This document shows, piece by piece, positions 53,638 to 62,759 of a stretch of DNA of 64,000 bases. The notes below the pieces were generated by a model. The model was given only the letters and a program-made list of their open reading frames with translations. It ran no database searches and had not been told where the DNA came from. This stretch comes from Francisella salimarina (GTDB lineage Bacteria > Pseudomonadota > Gammaproteobacteria > Francisellales > Francisellaceae). The position numbers were made by a program, and so were the translations under genes. Location of the stretch: contig NZ_VOJA01000003.1 in NCBI RefSeq assembly GCF_007923265.1, positions 372,001 to 436,000 of the forward strand, given 5' to 3'. Numbering within the stretch: position 1 is the first letter of the stretch; every line of letters starts with the position of its first letter.

Positions 53638-55128
53638 ATGATTACTAGAAAGCATGATGTAGTTATAGTTGGCGGAGGATTAGCTGGTATAGTAGCCACT
53701 ATTGAGTTAGCTGAGCATGGATTAAATGTGGCTTTAATTTTTGATCAAAAATTAAGCCATAGCGCAAGCTCGTATGCTCAAGGCGGAATCGCAGCAATAG
53801 TTTCTCAAGAAGATACCATACAATCACATGTAAACGATACATATATAGCTAGTGGTAAGATTGCAAATCTTGATAGTATTACAAAAGTAGTGACAGAATC
53901 TAACTCCGCAATATCGTGGTTAGAAGAGCATGGCGTAGAGTTTGATAGGAAGTCAGATGGTGAATATAGCTTACATTTGGAGGGAGGGCACTCCTTAGCA
54001 AGGATTTTGCATATTAAAGATTATACTGGTCGAGCTGTTATTACTAAGTTGTACGAAAATCTTGATAGATTAAAGAATATCACTATATATTCTGAACATA
54101 ATGTTATTGAATTGATTAAAAAAGATAATAAATGTATAGGCTTATATACTCATGATGTAAATCATAATGTGACCAAGTTTATTGCAAAGAAAGTAATGTT
54201 AGCTTCAGGAGGTGCATCAGGGCTATACAAATATGTAACTAATGCAACAGCTGGCACTGGAAACTCTATGATAATGGCTTATGATATTGGTTGTGAGCTT
54301 GAGAATTTAGAATTTACACAATTTCATCCAACATGTTTTTTTGCTCGAAATGGAGATCCTGTATTAATATCAGAGGCTATTCGTGGTAGTGGAGCAGTAC
54401 TAGAAACTGAGAAGGGCTTACGAATAATGAAGTCAGTCCATGAAAGACAAGACTTAGCTCCTAGAGATATTGTTGCACGACAAATATACATAAATATGCA
54501 AGCTGGAAGAGATATTTACCTAAATGCTACTCACTTGAGCTCTAGTCAATGGCAAGAAAATTTCCCGTATATATATCAGAAGTTATTAGATAATAATATT
54601 GATCCTACAAATGATAGAATCCCAATATCTCCGGCAGCGCATTATAGTTGTGGAGGGATTAGTGTAGATAAATATTCTCAAACAAATATCGATGGACTTT
54701 ATGCAGTTGGTGAGGTTTCTTGTACTGGTCTTCACGGAGCAAATAGGCTTGCGAGTAATTCTCTACTAGAGTGTATTGTGTATGCACTTGCAGCTAGTAA
54801 ACATATTTTAATAAATATAAAAGATACTTATCTAGAGGACAATCAACAGTTAAAATTAGTTGAATCTCACTGTGATTATACAAAACAAATCACTCATATA
54901 CGCCAGTTAATGTGGGATAGTGTTGGATTAGTTAGAAAGCAAAATGAGTTAATAAATGTCTATAAAGAGCTAAAAGTATTAGAAAAATCTATTGTCCATA
55001 ATTATGATTTAGGAAATTACGATTTAAAATTAGAGGCTTATCGTAAAGTAATCAAGTTAGCTAAACTTTCTGTAGAACAAGCAGTAAATAGAAAATATAG
55101 TGTAGGAAGCCACTTTCTTAGGTCTTAA
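53638..55128 (+). CDS. nadB: L-aspartate oxidase
   Basis: FAD enzyme oxidising L-aspartate to iminoaspartate, first step of de novo NAD synthesis. FAD motif VVIVGGGLAGIVATIELAE, then SYAQGGIAAI, EGGHSLARILHIKDYTG, FTQFHPTCFF, PISPAAHYSCGG and GLHGANRLASNSLLEC. 496 aa is close to family length; the helical C-terminal domain is complete. The stop overlaps the convergent membrane-protein gene by 4 bp. Presence of nadA-nadC-nadB indicates the organism can make NAD from aspartate. Confidence 0.97.
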   Translation: MITRKHDVVIVGGGLAGIVATIELAEHGLNVALIFDQKLSHSASSYAQGGIAAIVSQEDTIQSHVNDTYIASGKIANLDSITKVVTESNSAISWLEEHGVEFDRKSDGEYSLHLEGGHSLARILHIKDYTGRAVITKLYENLDRLKNITIYSEHNVIELIKKDNKCIGLYTHDVNHNVTKFIAKKVMLASGGASGLYKYVTNATAGTGNSMIMAYDIGCELENLEFTQFHPTCFFARNGDPVLISEAIRGSGAVLETEKGLRIMKSVHERQDLAPRDIVARQIYINMQAGRDIYLNATHLSSSQWQENFPYIYQKLLDNNIDPTNDRIPISPAAHYSCGGISVDKYSQTNIDGLYAVGEVSCTGLHGANRLASNSLLECIVYALAASKHILINIKDTYLEDNQQLKLVESHCDYTKQITHIRQLMWDSVGLVRKQNELINVYKELKVLEKSIVHNYDLGNYDLKLEAYRKVIKLAKLSVEQAVNRKYSVGSHFLRS

Positions 55129-55754
55129 TTTTTAAATATTAATTGTTTTATTCTAATCACAGTTACTCCAATTAACATTGCATATGTAAAATTGATGAAA
55201 ATAGGAATAACATAGCCAAAAGAATACATAAACACACCATCAAGAAAGACTAAAGTTTGCTCTGGAGTTTTATCAAAATATATAGCAAACCATTGTATAA
55301 AATTTTCACTAAAGAATAACTGATTTGCTACATGAATTTTTGTAGTAAAGATAATATTGCAAAGAGCTCCAACAAATATTCCAGGATCAGTTAGTAAGTG
55401 TCTATAATCTATACTACTAATTTTTATAGTTTTTGTATGAACAATTTGTAAATGATTATATTCACATAAAACAAAAACTATCAGAAAAATAATAATGTAG
55501 ATTTTAAAATTAGTGGGTGGTAGTTTGTTTAACAAATATAGCTTGATTATTAAAGTTACTAGAATGCAAAATATAAAAGAGAAAATATATATTTGTGCAC
55601 TTAAGTAAGAGGCTAGTATTAAAATAAACGAACAGAATATCAACCAGTTAAATAATCTAAGTAATTTTGGTTTGATAATATTTGCATGATCTTCTATGTT
55701 ATCAGAGCTTTCAGGCTCTGAAGAATCAGTAGAAATTTTACTTTTAAAAAACAT
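55125..55754 (-). CDS. Membrane protein of unknown function
   Basis: 209 aa, with an acidic cytoplasmic N-terminus (SKISTDSSEPESSDNIEDHA) and about four to five hydrophobic segments (residues about 38-58, 60-75, 84-100, 130-148 and 175-198). No motif is recognisable. It overlaps the nadB stop by 4 bp in convergent orientation and is divergent from the small secreted gene at 55848 (93 bp). Probably a Francisella-specific inner-membrane protein. Confidence 0.65.
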   Translation of the reverse strand: MFFKSKISTDSSEPESSDNIEDHANIIKPKLLRLFNWLIFCSFILILASYLSAQIYIFSFIFCILVTLIIKLYLLNKLPPTNFKIYIIIFLIVFVLCEYNHLQIVHTKTIKISSIDYRHLLTDPGIFVGALCNIIFTTKIHVANQLFFSENFIQWFAIYFDKTPEQTLVFLDGVFMYSFGYVIPIFINFTYAMLIGVTVIRIKQLIFKN

Positions 55755-55847
55755 AAGGCAATTAATTAATTTTTTACATATTATGGGCTTTTAAAAGTTT
55801 TTGTAAACCATTATAGTATCTTTACTATATTAGGAGTTTTATTATAT

Positions 55848-56189
55848 ATGAAAAAGTATCTATTAATGTTGGTGAGTATATCAATATTTGGTATGTCATT
55901 TGCAATGACACCAAGTAGCTTTATAGCTAAACCTACGCCAAGCAAATATGAGTCTGAAATCATGCACGCCGATGAGCAAATTATAAAGAGTATAGCTGAG
56001 CGACAGGAGTTAAGAAGTAAGATGTTGGATTTACAAAAAGAGCAAAACTTACCAGATTCAGATCCGTTCCAAGATAAGGACTTAGAAGCTACGCGTACAA
56101 ATTTTGCAATAGAGTATAATGTTAATCCTAAACTTGTGGATGAGATTTTTAGTATTTTGAATTCTCCGGATCAGAATACACCAAAGTAG
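55848..56189 (+). CDS. Small secreted protein, unknown
   Basis: 113 aa with a Sec signal peptide (MKKYLLMLVSISIFGMSFA, cut near residue 19-21). The mature part starts MTPSSFIAKPTPSKYESE and is helical, charged and without cysteines; no family recognised. Preceded by TAGGAG about 14 bases before the ATG, a rather long distance. Ends 31 bp before the glutathione peroxidase start; the two may share a message. Confidence 0.7.
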   Translation: MKKYLLMLVSISIFGMSFAMTPSSFIAKPTPSKYESEIMHADEQIIKSIAERQELRSKMLDLQKEQNLPDSDPFQDKDLEATRTNFAIEYNVNPKLVDEIFSILNSPDQNTPK

Positions 56190-56220
56190 TTTTTAAATAA
56201 TGTATATAAGAGGTGATGGA

Positions 56221-56691
56221 ATGTCGATTTACGACTTTAAACTAACTAAAAATGATGGTTCGGAATATTATTTACCGAAAGATAAAGTCCTTTTGATAGT
56301 TAATGTTGCAAGTAAGTGTGGGTTTACTAAACAATACAGGGGACTTCAACATTTACATAAAATACATCCGGATTTAGAGATAGTAGCTTTCCCTTGTAAC
56401 TCGTTTGGAGGGCAAGAACCTGGTAGTGATGAAGAAATTAAAAACTTTTGTGAAACTAACTATGATGTTACTTTCCCAATAATGAAAAAGACAAAAGTAA
56501 ATGGTAAAGATGCTGAACCTATATTTGAATATCTCAAGGATAAGGCAAGAGGCGTACTAGGTACAGAACGTATAAAATGGAATTTTACAAAATTTTTAGT
56601 ATCAAAAGATGGTGAGACTGTCATTAGATATGCGCCTAAAACAATTCCTGAAGATCTAATATCTGATATCGAGAATTTTCTTAAAGATTAA
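56221..56691 (+). CDS. Glutathione peroxidase family (Cys type)
   Basis: 156-aa thioredoxin-fold peroxidase reducing hydroperoxides. NVASKCGFTKQYRGLQ places the peroxidatic Cys at 33 (Cys, not selenocysteine); AFPCNSFGGQEPGSDEEI and KWNFTKFLV give the Gln and Trp/Asn of the catalytic tetrad. Bacterial Cys forms commonly use thioredoxin rather than glutathione. The start is ATG 56221 with AGAGGTGATGG upstream; the frame back to 56200 is unlikely. No signal peptide, so cytoplasmic. Confidence 0.93.
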   Translation: MSIYDFKLTKNDGSEYYLPKDKVLLIVNVASKCGFTKQYRGLQHLHKIHPDLEIVAFPCNSFGGQEPGSDEEIKNFCETNYDVTFPIMKKTKVNGKDAEPIFEYLKDKARGVLGTERIKWNFTKFLVSKDGETVIRYAPKTIPEDLISDIENFLKD

Positions 56692-56739
56692 GTTCAAAAA
56701 TCTGTATAATTTATTTATCTCTGTTTTAAATTCTAAAAT

Positions 56740-57906
56740 ATGATTTCAACTTCATTATCTTATATATCATCTTTATTACTTATATGTAGTCTTATAGTTT
56801 TGTTATCAAGTAAATCAAAATCAAAATTATTTGAATATTTTCCAGCGATTGTAATTATTTATTTTGTCATAGTAGTACTTTCAGCTATGGGATTTTGGGA
56901 TTCAAAATCTTCAGAAATTATTCAAACAAGATTACAGCTTCAAGACTTAATATTGCCTGTGATGTTATTTTTGATGCTTATTCGCTGTGATATTAGAGTA
57001 GTTATAAAGCTAGGTAGAAAGTTACTTATAGCATTTTTTGGAGCTACAGTAAGTATCATGATAGCTTTTATCATAATGTACTTGACTGTTGGTAGGTACA
57101 TATCACCAGATGCTTGGAAAGGATTCGCAGCTTTATCAGCAAGTTGGATGGGTGGTACTGGTAATATGATCGCTGTTAAGCAAGCTCTAAGTACTCCTGA
57201 TAATCAGATGGGCTATATACTATTGACAGATTCTATTAGTTATTCTATTTGGTTTGCTTTTCTGTTTGCGCTAATTTCTCGAGCAAATATATTTGATAAA
57301 TGGACAAAAGCCGGGTGTATTGAGGAACATATACGCAAAGTAGATATCAATAACCCTTATGATGTCAAAGGCGATATTAACTTTGTTGGAATATTTGTAC
57401 TAATTGCAATGGCATTTACTGCTACTGATATAGCAAAGATTTTATCAAGTTATTTACCAGCAACAGATTTAATATCTGCTAAGACTTGGACAATACTGCT
57501 AGTAACACTATTTGGGTTTGTAGGTGCTATGACTCCATTAGCCAAAATTAGAAGTGATAGTATTATTGCAAGTATCTTCTTATATTTTTTGGTCGCACTT
57601 ATAGCATCAGGCTCAAGTTTCAAAGGGTTTTCTCAAGCACCGATATACATAGTTTGTGGACTTATGGTCCTTGTTATTCATGCTATACTTATGATAATAA
57701 TTGCCAAGATATTTAGGCTGAATTTAGCAATATGCTCTATTGCCTCTTTAGCAAATATTGGTGGAATAGCAGGGGCACCTATATTAGCAAGTGCATATAC
57801 AAGAAGTTTGGTATCTATCGCAGTTGTTATGGCTTTACTTGGGTTTTTGATTGGTACCCAAGGTGGATTAATTGTAGCTAAGATACTTTCAGGATTTGCA
57901 ATATGA
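56740..57906 (+). CDS. DUF819 family membrane protein
   Basis: 388 aa with about eleven hydrophobic segments. Conserved pieces of the DUF819 family are ASWMGGTGNMIAVKQAL (about residue 137), LLTDSISYSIWFAFL and NIGGIAGAPILASAYTRS near the C-terminus; the glycine-rich reentrant-like stretches resemble those of ion-coupled transporters. Function is not settled. Its stop overlaps the dipeptide epimerase start as ATGA, so the proteins are translated together. A role as transporter of a dipeptide used by the epimerase is plausible. Confidence 0.83.
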   Translation: MISTSLSYISSLLLICSLIVLLSSKSKSKLFEYFPAIVIIYFVIVVLSAMGFWDSKSSEIIQTRLQLQDLILPVMLFLMLIRCDIRVVIKLGRKLLIAFFGATVSIMIAFIIMYLTVGRYISPDAWKGFAALSASWMGGTGNMIAVKQALSTPDNQMGYILLTDSISYSIWFAFLFALISRANIFDKWTKAGCIEEHIRKVDINNPYDVKGDINFVGIFVLIAMAFTATDIAKILSSYLPATDLISAKTWTILLVTLFGFVGAMTPLAKIRSDSIIASIFLYFLVALIASGSSFKGFSQAPIYIVCGLMVLVIHAILMIIIAKIFRLNLAICSIASLANIGGIAGAPILASAYTRSLVSIAVVMALLGFLIGTQGGLIVAKILSGFAI

Positions 57907-58973
57907 GTAAGATAATTGATATAAAAACATCTATCATCAAAATACCTCTTAAAAGAACATTTATAACAGCTGTACGAAGTACAAACCATATTGATTCCTT
58001 AGCAGTTGAGTTAACTTTAGATAATCAAGTTAAAGGTTATGGTGTAGCTCCAGCAACCACAGCGATTACTGGAGATACGTTGCAGGGTATGCAATATATT
58101 ATTCGTGAGATATTTGCTCCAGTGATACTTGGCTCAGATTTATCTGATTACAAACAAACTTTAGAACTAGCTTTTAAAAAAGTGATGTTTAACTCCGCTG
58201 CTAAAATGGCTATAGATTTGGCGTATCATGATTTATTAGCCAAAGAACAAGATATATCTGTTGCTAAATTACTTGGAGCTAAGGCAAACTCTATAGTAAC
58301 TGATGTTTCTATAAGTTGTGGAAATGTTGCAGAAACTACACAAAATATTCAAAATGGTGTCGAAGCTAACTTTACGGCTATTAAGGTTAAAACAGGTGCT
58401 GATTTTAATAGAGATATCCAGTTGCTTAAAGCTCTTGATGATGAGTTTAGTAAAAACATTAAATTTAGGTTTGATGCTAATCAAGGTTGGAATCTAGCAC
58501 AAACAAAGCAATTTATCGAGGAGATAAACAAATATAGTTTAAATGTAGAGATAATCGAGCAACCTGTTAAATATTACGATATAAAAGCAATGGCAGAGAT
58601 TACTAAATTTAGTAATATTCCTGTAGTTGCAGATGAGTCAGTATTTGATGCCAAAGATGCAGAGCGAGTTATAGATAAACAAGCGTGTAACATGATTAAT
58701 ATTAAACTTGCAAAAACAGGTGGTATTTTAGAAGCTCAAAAAATCAAGAAACTAGCAGACATTGCAGGTATATCATGTATGGTGGGTTGTATGATGGAGT
58801 CACCAGCAGGTATTTTAGCTACAGCTAGTTTTGCATTAGCAGAAGATATTACAGTAGCTGATCTTGATCCTTTAGACTGGGTAGCTAAAGATTTGTATAG
58901 TGATTATATTACATTTAATGAGCCTAATATTATTCTAAAAGATAATCTAAAGGGTTTTGGTTTTAATCTGTAA
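57903..58973 (+). CDS. Dipeptide (L-Ala-D/L-Glu-type) epimerase, enolase superfamily
   Basis: 356-aa member of the muconate-lactonising branch of the enolase superfamily, which epimerises dipeptides such as those from murein. The KxK acid/base motif is AIKVKTGAD (about residue 160), metal ligands RFDANQGW, EIIEQPV and VVADESVFD follow, and the second base is NIKLAKTGG. The C-terminal MMESPAGILATAS and DLDPLDW match the dipeptide-epimerase group. The exact dipeptide cannot be read from the sequence. Overlaps the DUF819 gene by 4 bp. Confidence 0.9.
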   Translation: MSKIIDIKTSIIKIPLKRTFITAVRSTNHIDSLAVELTLDNQVKGYGVAPATTAITGDTLQGMQYIIREIFAPVILGSDLSDYKQTLELAFKKVMFNSAAKMAIDLAYHDLLAKEQDISVAKLLGAKANSIVTDVSISCGNVAETTQNIQNGVEANFTAIKVKTGADFNRDIQLLKALDDEFSKNIKFRFDANQGWNLAQTKQFIEEINKYSLNVEIIEQPVKYYDIKAMAEITKFSNIPVVADESVFDAKDAERVIDKQACNMINIKLAKTGGILEAQKIKKLADIAGISCMVGCMMESPAGILATASFALAEDITVADLDPLDWVAKDLYSDYITFNEPNIILKDNLKGFGFNL

Positions 58974-58988
58974 GTAATACATATAACG

Positions 58989-59642
58989 ATGAGTAAAGAT
59001 AAAGTTGTAATTTTGGTACATGGTTTTATTAAAAATAGTAAAGACATGTCATCTTTAGCTAATTTTTTGAAAGATGGTTATGATGAGGTTATAGCAGTTG
59101 ACTTACCAACAACATTTGTAAGTATTGATATAGCAGTTAATAAACTATGTCAAATTATAGAAAATATTCCATCATCAAAGTCGTTGATATTTGTAGCTCA
59201 TAGTATGGGTGGGATAATATCATGTATGACTATTGATAAGTTACAGCTTACGAATGTTGAAAAGTGTGTATTTATAGCTTCGCCATTTGCTGGGTCAAGA
59301 GTCGCAAATTTCGGTGACAGGATTCCATTTTATTCCAGAGTGCTAAAACCAAATAAAGATCTCAAAGTAACTAATAAATATTTAGAAATTTGTAATCGAG
59401 TAGCAGACAAAGTATCAGTAGGTCTTATTGCTGGTAATAAGTATTCAAAACTTAATCTCTTAGCAAGATTATGTCTGAGAAGTGAGCATGATGGTTTGGT
59501 AGAGGTATCATCAGTGTTTTCTATAAACAGTATTGACAGAATTACTCTAAATAAAAATCATAGTGAAATTCATCATGATGAGGAAACTCTTACTAAAGTA
59601 TCATTTTTTTTGAAGACAGGTAACTTTTATCTTAAAAGTTAA
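58989..59642 (+). CDS. Alpha/beta hydrolase (lipase/esterase-like)
   Basis: 217 aa cytoplasmic hydrolase. HGFIKNSKDMSSL gives the oxyanion HG, VAHSMGG the nucleophile Ser (about residue 75), and the acid and base likely come from EHDGLVE and HSEIHHDEE near the C-terminus. It resembles short lipase/PGAP1-like enzymes. Substrate unknown. It starts 15 bp after the epimerase gene, third of a likely DUF819-epimerase-hydrolase unit. Confidence 0.8.
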   Translation: MSKDKVVILVHGFIKNSKDMSSLANFLKDGYDEVIAVDLPTTFVSIDIAVNKLCQIIENIPSSKSLIFVAHSMGGIISCMTIDKLQLTNVEKCVFIASPFAGSRVANFGDRIPFYSRVLKPNKDLKVTNKYLEICNRVADKVSVGLIAGNKYSKLNLLARLCLRSEHDGLVEVSSVFSINSIDRITLNKNHSEIHHDEETLTKVSFFLKTGNFYLKS

Positions 59643-59652
59643 GTTTCTAGTA

Positions 59653-59841
59653 TTAAGAACGAGGCTTGCACGCGAGATTCATTTCAGGCTCTGAGAATGA
59701 ATTGTGACCCACCTCATGAGCATATCTACAATTTTTACTATTAAGCTGGGTAGCTTCAAAGAATTTGTTATCATTAGTGTGTATTGAGAATCCTTGATTA
59801 AACAAGATTATAGATGTGATCAATAGAGCTATTTTTTTCAT
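59653..59841 (-). CDS. Small secreted peptide, unknown
   Basis: 62 aa with a Sec signal peptide MKKIALLITSIILFNQGFS. The mature ~43 residues are polar, with two cysteines (KNCRYAHE and NLACKPRS) that could form one disulfide, and several His/Asn. GGA lies before the ATG at 59841. It converges with the hydrolase gene 10 bp away. I recognise no family. Confidence 0.6.
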   Translation of the reverse strand: MKKIALLITSIILFNQGFSIHTNDNKFFEATQLNSKNCRYAHEVGHNSFSEPEMNLACKPRS

Positions 59842-60054
59842 TTTTTTTCCATCAAGTTTTAATTTTATTGGTATTATGGCAGGTAAATCATATATGTAAA
59901 ACTAATGATTTTTATATTTCATATTAGTTTAACTTATAAATGGATATTGATTTAGAGATCTTTTATCTGATCATATATCATGCTGGATACTAGATAGATA
60001 ATAGATAGTCATTAATATACAATGATTTAGTCGTAAAAATACAAGGAGATGTAT

Positions 60055-60429
60055 ATGAATAAAAAGAAAGTTCTTTGTATAGGATGGGAGCCAAATTCTG
60101 TTGATTACTCCAAATATCCTGGTATGGATCCCGAAAGGCTTCGTAGTGTACTTGAAGTAGATTTACAAAAGTTAAATGATATTGGTTATGATGCTCAAAT
60201 GGGATATATAACTAGTGAAGAATCTGCAGTTAAAGAGGTTGTTGATCTACTTTCCAATAGAAGGTTTGATATTGTTCTAATAGGTGCAGGTGTACGTAAA
60301 GATGATGATTGTTTTTATCTATTTGAAAAATTAGTCAACGTGGTTCATCAATATGCAACTACTGCAAAGATTTGTTTTAATACAGGACCAACTGATAGTG
60401 TACAAGCGGTTCAGCGCTGGGATTTATAA
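60055..60429 (+). CDS. Hypothetical Rossmann-like cytoplasmic protein
   Basis: 124 aa. The beta-alpha-beta pattern KKVLCIGWEPNSVDY, then YDAQMGYITSEESAVKEVV, FDIVLIGAGVRKDDDCF and AKICFNTGPTDSVQAVQRW suggests a flavodoxin- or receiver-like fold but without phosphoacceptor or cofactor motifs. Homologues of this type occur in diverse bacteria as hypothetical proteins. AAGGAG lies 7 bases before ATG 60055 and only 1 base before the other ATG at 60049, so 60055 is the start. Stands alone. Confidence 0.75.
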   Translation: MNKKKVLCIGWEPNSVDYSKYPGMDPERLRSVLEVDLQKLNDIGYDAQMGYITSEESAVKEVVDLLSNRRFDIVLIGAGVRKDDDCFYLFEKLVNVVHQYATTAKICFNTGPTDSVQAVQRWDL

Positions 60430-60517
60430 CTTACTCTAAAAGGTATTTTATGATATCAAAAGTTTTATCTTTCACTTATTATATTTATAGACTTAGTAAT
60501 TTTTAGGATTTTTAAAA

Positions 60518-61978
60518 GTGTATTTCTTAACAGAAAAACAAAACCGTGAAATTGAAGAGTATGCTATTTTTCAAGGATTAAATCTAATCGAAAATGCTTC
60601 AGATGAAATTGTTAAATTGATTAGTGCTAAGTTTGATAAACAAAGTAAAGTTTTAGTAATAGCGGGTTCTGGCAATAATGGTAGTGATGGAATTGCAGCT
60701 GCGATCAAGCTTTTAAATAATGGCTATAGTGTTGATGTTTATAGAGTTTTTGCTAAGGGAAATCAAGACAACCAAAACTATTATCAAAAGTTTTCAAAGT
60801 TAAAGGCTCCTTTAGATAAATTGCTGGATATTAATAATTATGATGTCGTAATAGATGGAATATTTGGCATAGGGCTAGATAGAGATTTACAAGGAGATAT
60901 TTTAGAACTTGTTAAAGTTATAAATCAAAATTCAAAATACACATTAGCTATAGATGTACCGAGTGGATTAGGTGCTTTTAATGCCAAAGTATATGGTGAG
61001 GCTATTCAAGCTAATGAAACAATTACATTTTTAGCTAATAAGCAAGGGCTACACACAGGTGATGGTTTAGATTATGCTGGTCAGGTAACTGTCAAAGAGC
61101 TGATTGACAATCAAAATATCAATATTACTCAATCAGGCTATCAAGTTTATAAAAATCATGTTCAAGATATAAATCTTGTTAATATCCTTAGGAAAAAGAA
61201 AAATACCAATAAAGGTACTTATGGTGATCTAGCTATAATAGGCGGTAATGTTGGTATGAATGGAGCTTTGCAATTAGCTGGTAAAAGCTCGTTATATTGT
61301 GGTTGTGGTAAGGTCTCGATGATATCTCTAGATAAAGACTTTCGTGCTGATATGTCTATACCTGAGCTAATGACAAAACCATTAAAAATTATTAGCAAAA
61401 ATTTAGCGATTTTCTCAGCTTTGGCAGTAGGGGTTGGTTTTGATACAACTGATAACTCTCAACAGGTTTTAGAGTTAATAATTGATAATTTAACTCAACC
61501 TGCAATTTTTGATGCAGATGCTTTAAATATAATCTCAACTAATCAACAAATTAGAGAAAAATTTATCCAGTTAGAAAATAAAATAATAACACCACATCCC
61601 GCAGAAGCAGCAAGACTACTTGGTTGCACTACCAAGGAAGTCCAAGATGATAGATTTGTAGCAGTTAGAGCATTAGCTAAAAAGTATAACGCTACAGTAG
61701 TACTAAAAGGAGCTGGAAGCCTAATTTGTAAATCTGATGAAATCTATATAAATACTACAGGCAATCAAGGTATGGCAGTAGCAGGGCAAGGCGATGTATT
61801 ATCTGGAATCATAGGAGGATTTTTAGCTCAAGGTTTGGATACGCTATCAGCAAGTAGATTAGCTGTATATATTCATGGTTTAGCTGGAGATAATATCGTT
61901 AAAAAACTAGGTGGCTATGTTGGAATATTTCCTAGTAGAGTGGCTGAGGAGATTAGTATTATTTTGAATAATTATTAG
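60518..61978 (+). CDS. nnr: Bifunctional NAD(P)H-hydrate repair enzyme
   Basis: Repairs hydrated NAD(P)H. The N-terminal epimerase domain (YjeF-N, about 1-205) has VLVIAGSGNNGSDGIAAAIKL and AIDVPSGLGA; the C-terminal ADP/ATP-dependent dehydratase domain (about 225-486) has NKGTYGDLAIIGG, ITPHPAEAARLLG, VVLKGAGSLI and NQGMAVAGQGDVLSGIIGG. Starts at GTG 60518 with AGGA 9 bases upstream. Its 3' end overlaps the convergent hydrolase gene by 20 bp. Fits functionally with the NAD synthesis genes at 51-55 kb. Confidence 0.95.
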   Translation: MYFLTEKQNREIEEYAIFQGLNLIENASDEIVKLISAKFDKQSKVLVIAGSGNNGSDGIAAAIKLLNNGYSVDVYRVFAKGNQDNQNYYQKFSKLKAPLDKLLDINNYDVVIDGIFGIGLDRDLQGDILELVKVINQNSKYTLAIDVPSGLGAFNAKVYGEAIQANETITFLANKQGLHTGDGLDYAGQVTVKELIDNQNINITQSGYQVYKNHVQDINLVNILRKKKNTNKGTYGDLAIIGGNVGMNGALQLAGKSSLYCGCGKVSMISLDKDFRADMSIPELMTKPLKIISKNLAIFSALAVGVGFDTTDNSQQVLELIIDNLTQPAIFDADALNIISTNQQIREKFIQLENKIITPHPAEAARLLGCTTKEVQDDRFVAVRALAKKYNATVVLKGAGSLICKSDEIYINTTGNQGMAVAGQGDVLSGIIGGFLAQGLDTLSASRLAVYIHGLAGDNIVKKLGGYVGIFPSRVAEEISIILNNY

Positions 61979-62750
61979 TTGTCAATAAGTCATTTTTAAA
62001 ACTCTTATCCAAAATCGTCGACACATCATCATGAAATCTCTCTCTTTTTTGCTGTGTAGATCTACCACAGAACAACTCAGCGAATCTGCTAGTTGGCCAT
62101 TCAGCATCGACATGTACAGCTCCATCAATTTTGATAAGAGTATTATCTTTTAGACTTGTTATGAAGCCTTCGTAGTTATTATTGGCATTACATGCGCTTG
62201 CTGGGGCAGCTATTATATAGGTTGGGCAATTTATATTCTTGGCGGCTTGAGAGCCAAGATTGCCTACATCTACAGGGTCTAATCCTATCCAAAGCTTGAC
62301 CCTAGTATTCTCTGATGTCGCTATCAAAGTAGCTAATCCTCCAGCAGAGAAACCAACCAAAGCAAGATCATTATTTATAATGCTCTTATAGTCGCTATTG
62401 CTATAGATATAGTTTATTAGCTCAGATATAAATTTAGCATTTCTATTATGATTAGCCCAAAATGGTAGATTAGGCACTACTACAAAATATCCGTGGCTAG
62501 CTAGGAAATTTCCCCAACCAGACATATTATCTTTTGATCTTGAGAAACCATGTACGACTATAACTACTGGTAAATTTCGATTAGATTTTTGATAAAAAAT
62601 ATCGTAGTTGGAACTCGCAATATTTAGAGAAATATTAGCCGTTTCTTTGATAATTTTAGATGAGTTTTTGCTATCTTGAGCATTTGACATACTAAAAGTA
62701 AAAAATATAGAAAATAAAATAAAACTAAGAGAAAACTTAGTTTTTAGCAT
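61959..62750 (-). CDS. Exported alpha/beta hydrolase (chlorophyllase/PAF-acetylhydrolase-like)
   Basis: 263 aa with a signal peptide (MLKTKFSLSFILFSIFFTFS then MSNA, cut about residue 24). VVIVVHGFSRSKDNMSGWG gives the oxyanion loop, VGFSAGGLATLIA the nucleophile Ser, GLDPVDVG the acid and IDGAVHVDAEWP the His; this layout matches the chlorophyllase/PAF-AH type esterase group. Periplasmic or secreted. It follows the LolA-like gene by 9 bp on the same strand, so both proteins may be made together. Its 3' end overlaps nnr. Confidence 0.85.
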   Translation of the reverse strand: MLKTKFSLSFILFSIFFTFSMSNAQDSKNSSKIIKETANISLNIASSNYDIFYQKSNRNLPVVIVVHGFSRSKDNMSGWGNFLASHGYFVVVPNLPFWANHNRNAKFISELINYIYSNSDYKSIINNDLALVGFSAGGLATLIATSENTRVKLWIGLDPVDVGNLGSQAAKNINCPTYIIAAPASACNANNNYEGFITSLKDNTLIKIDGAVHVDAEWPTSRFAELFCGRSTQQKRERFHDDVSTILDKSFKNDLLTTNNYSK

Positions 62751-62759
62751 CAGATTTAA

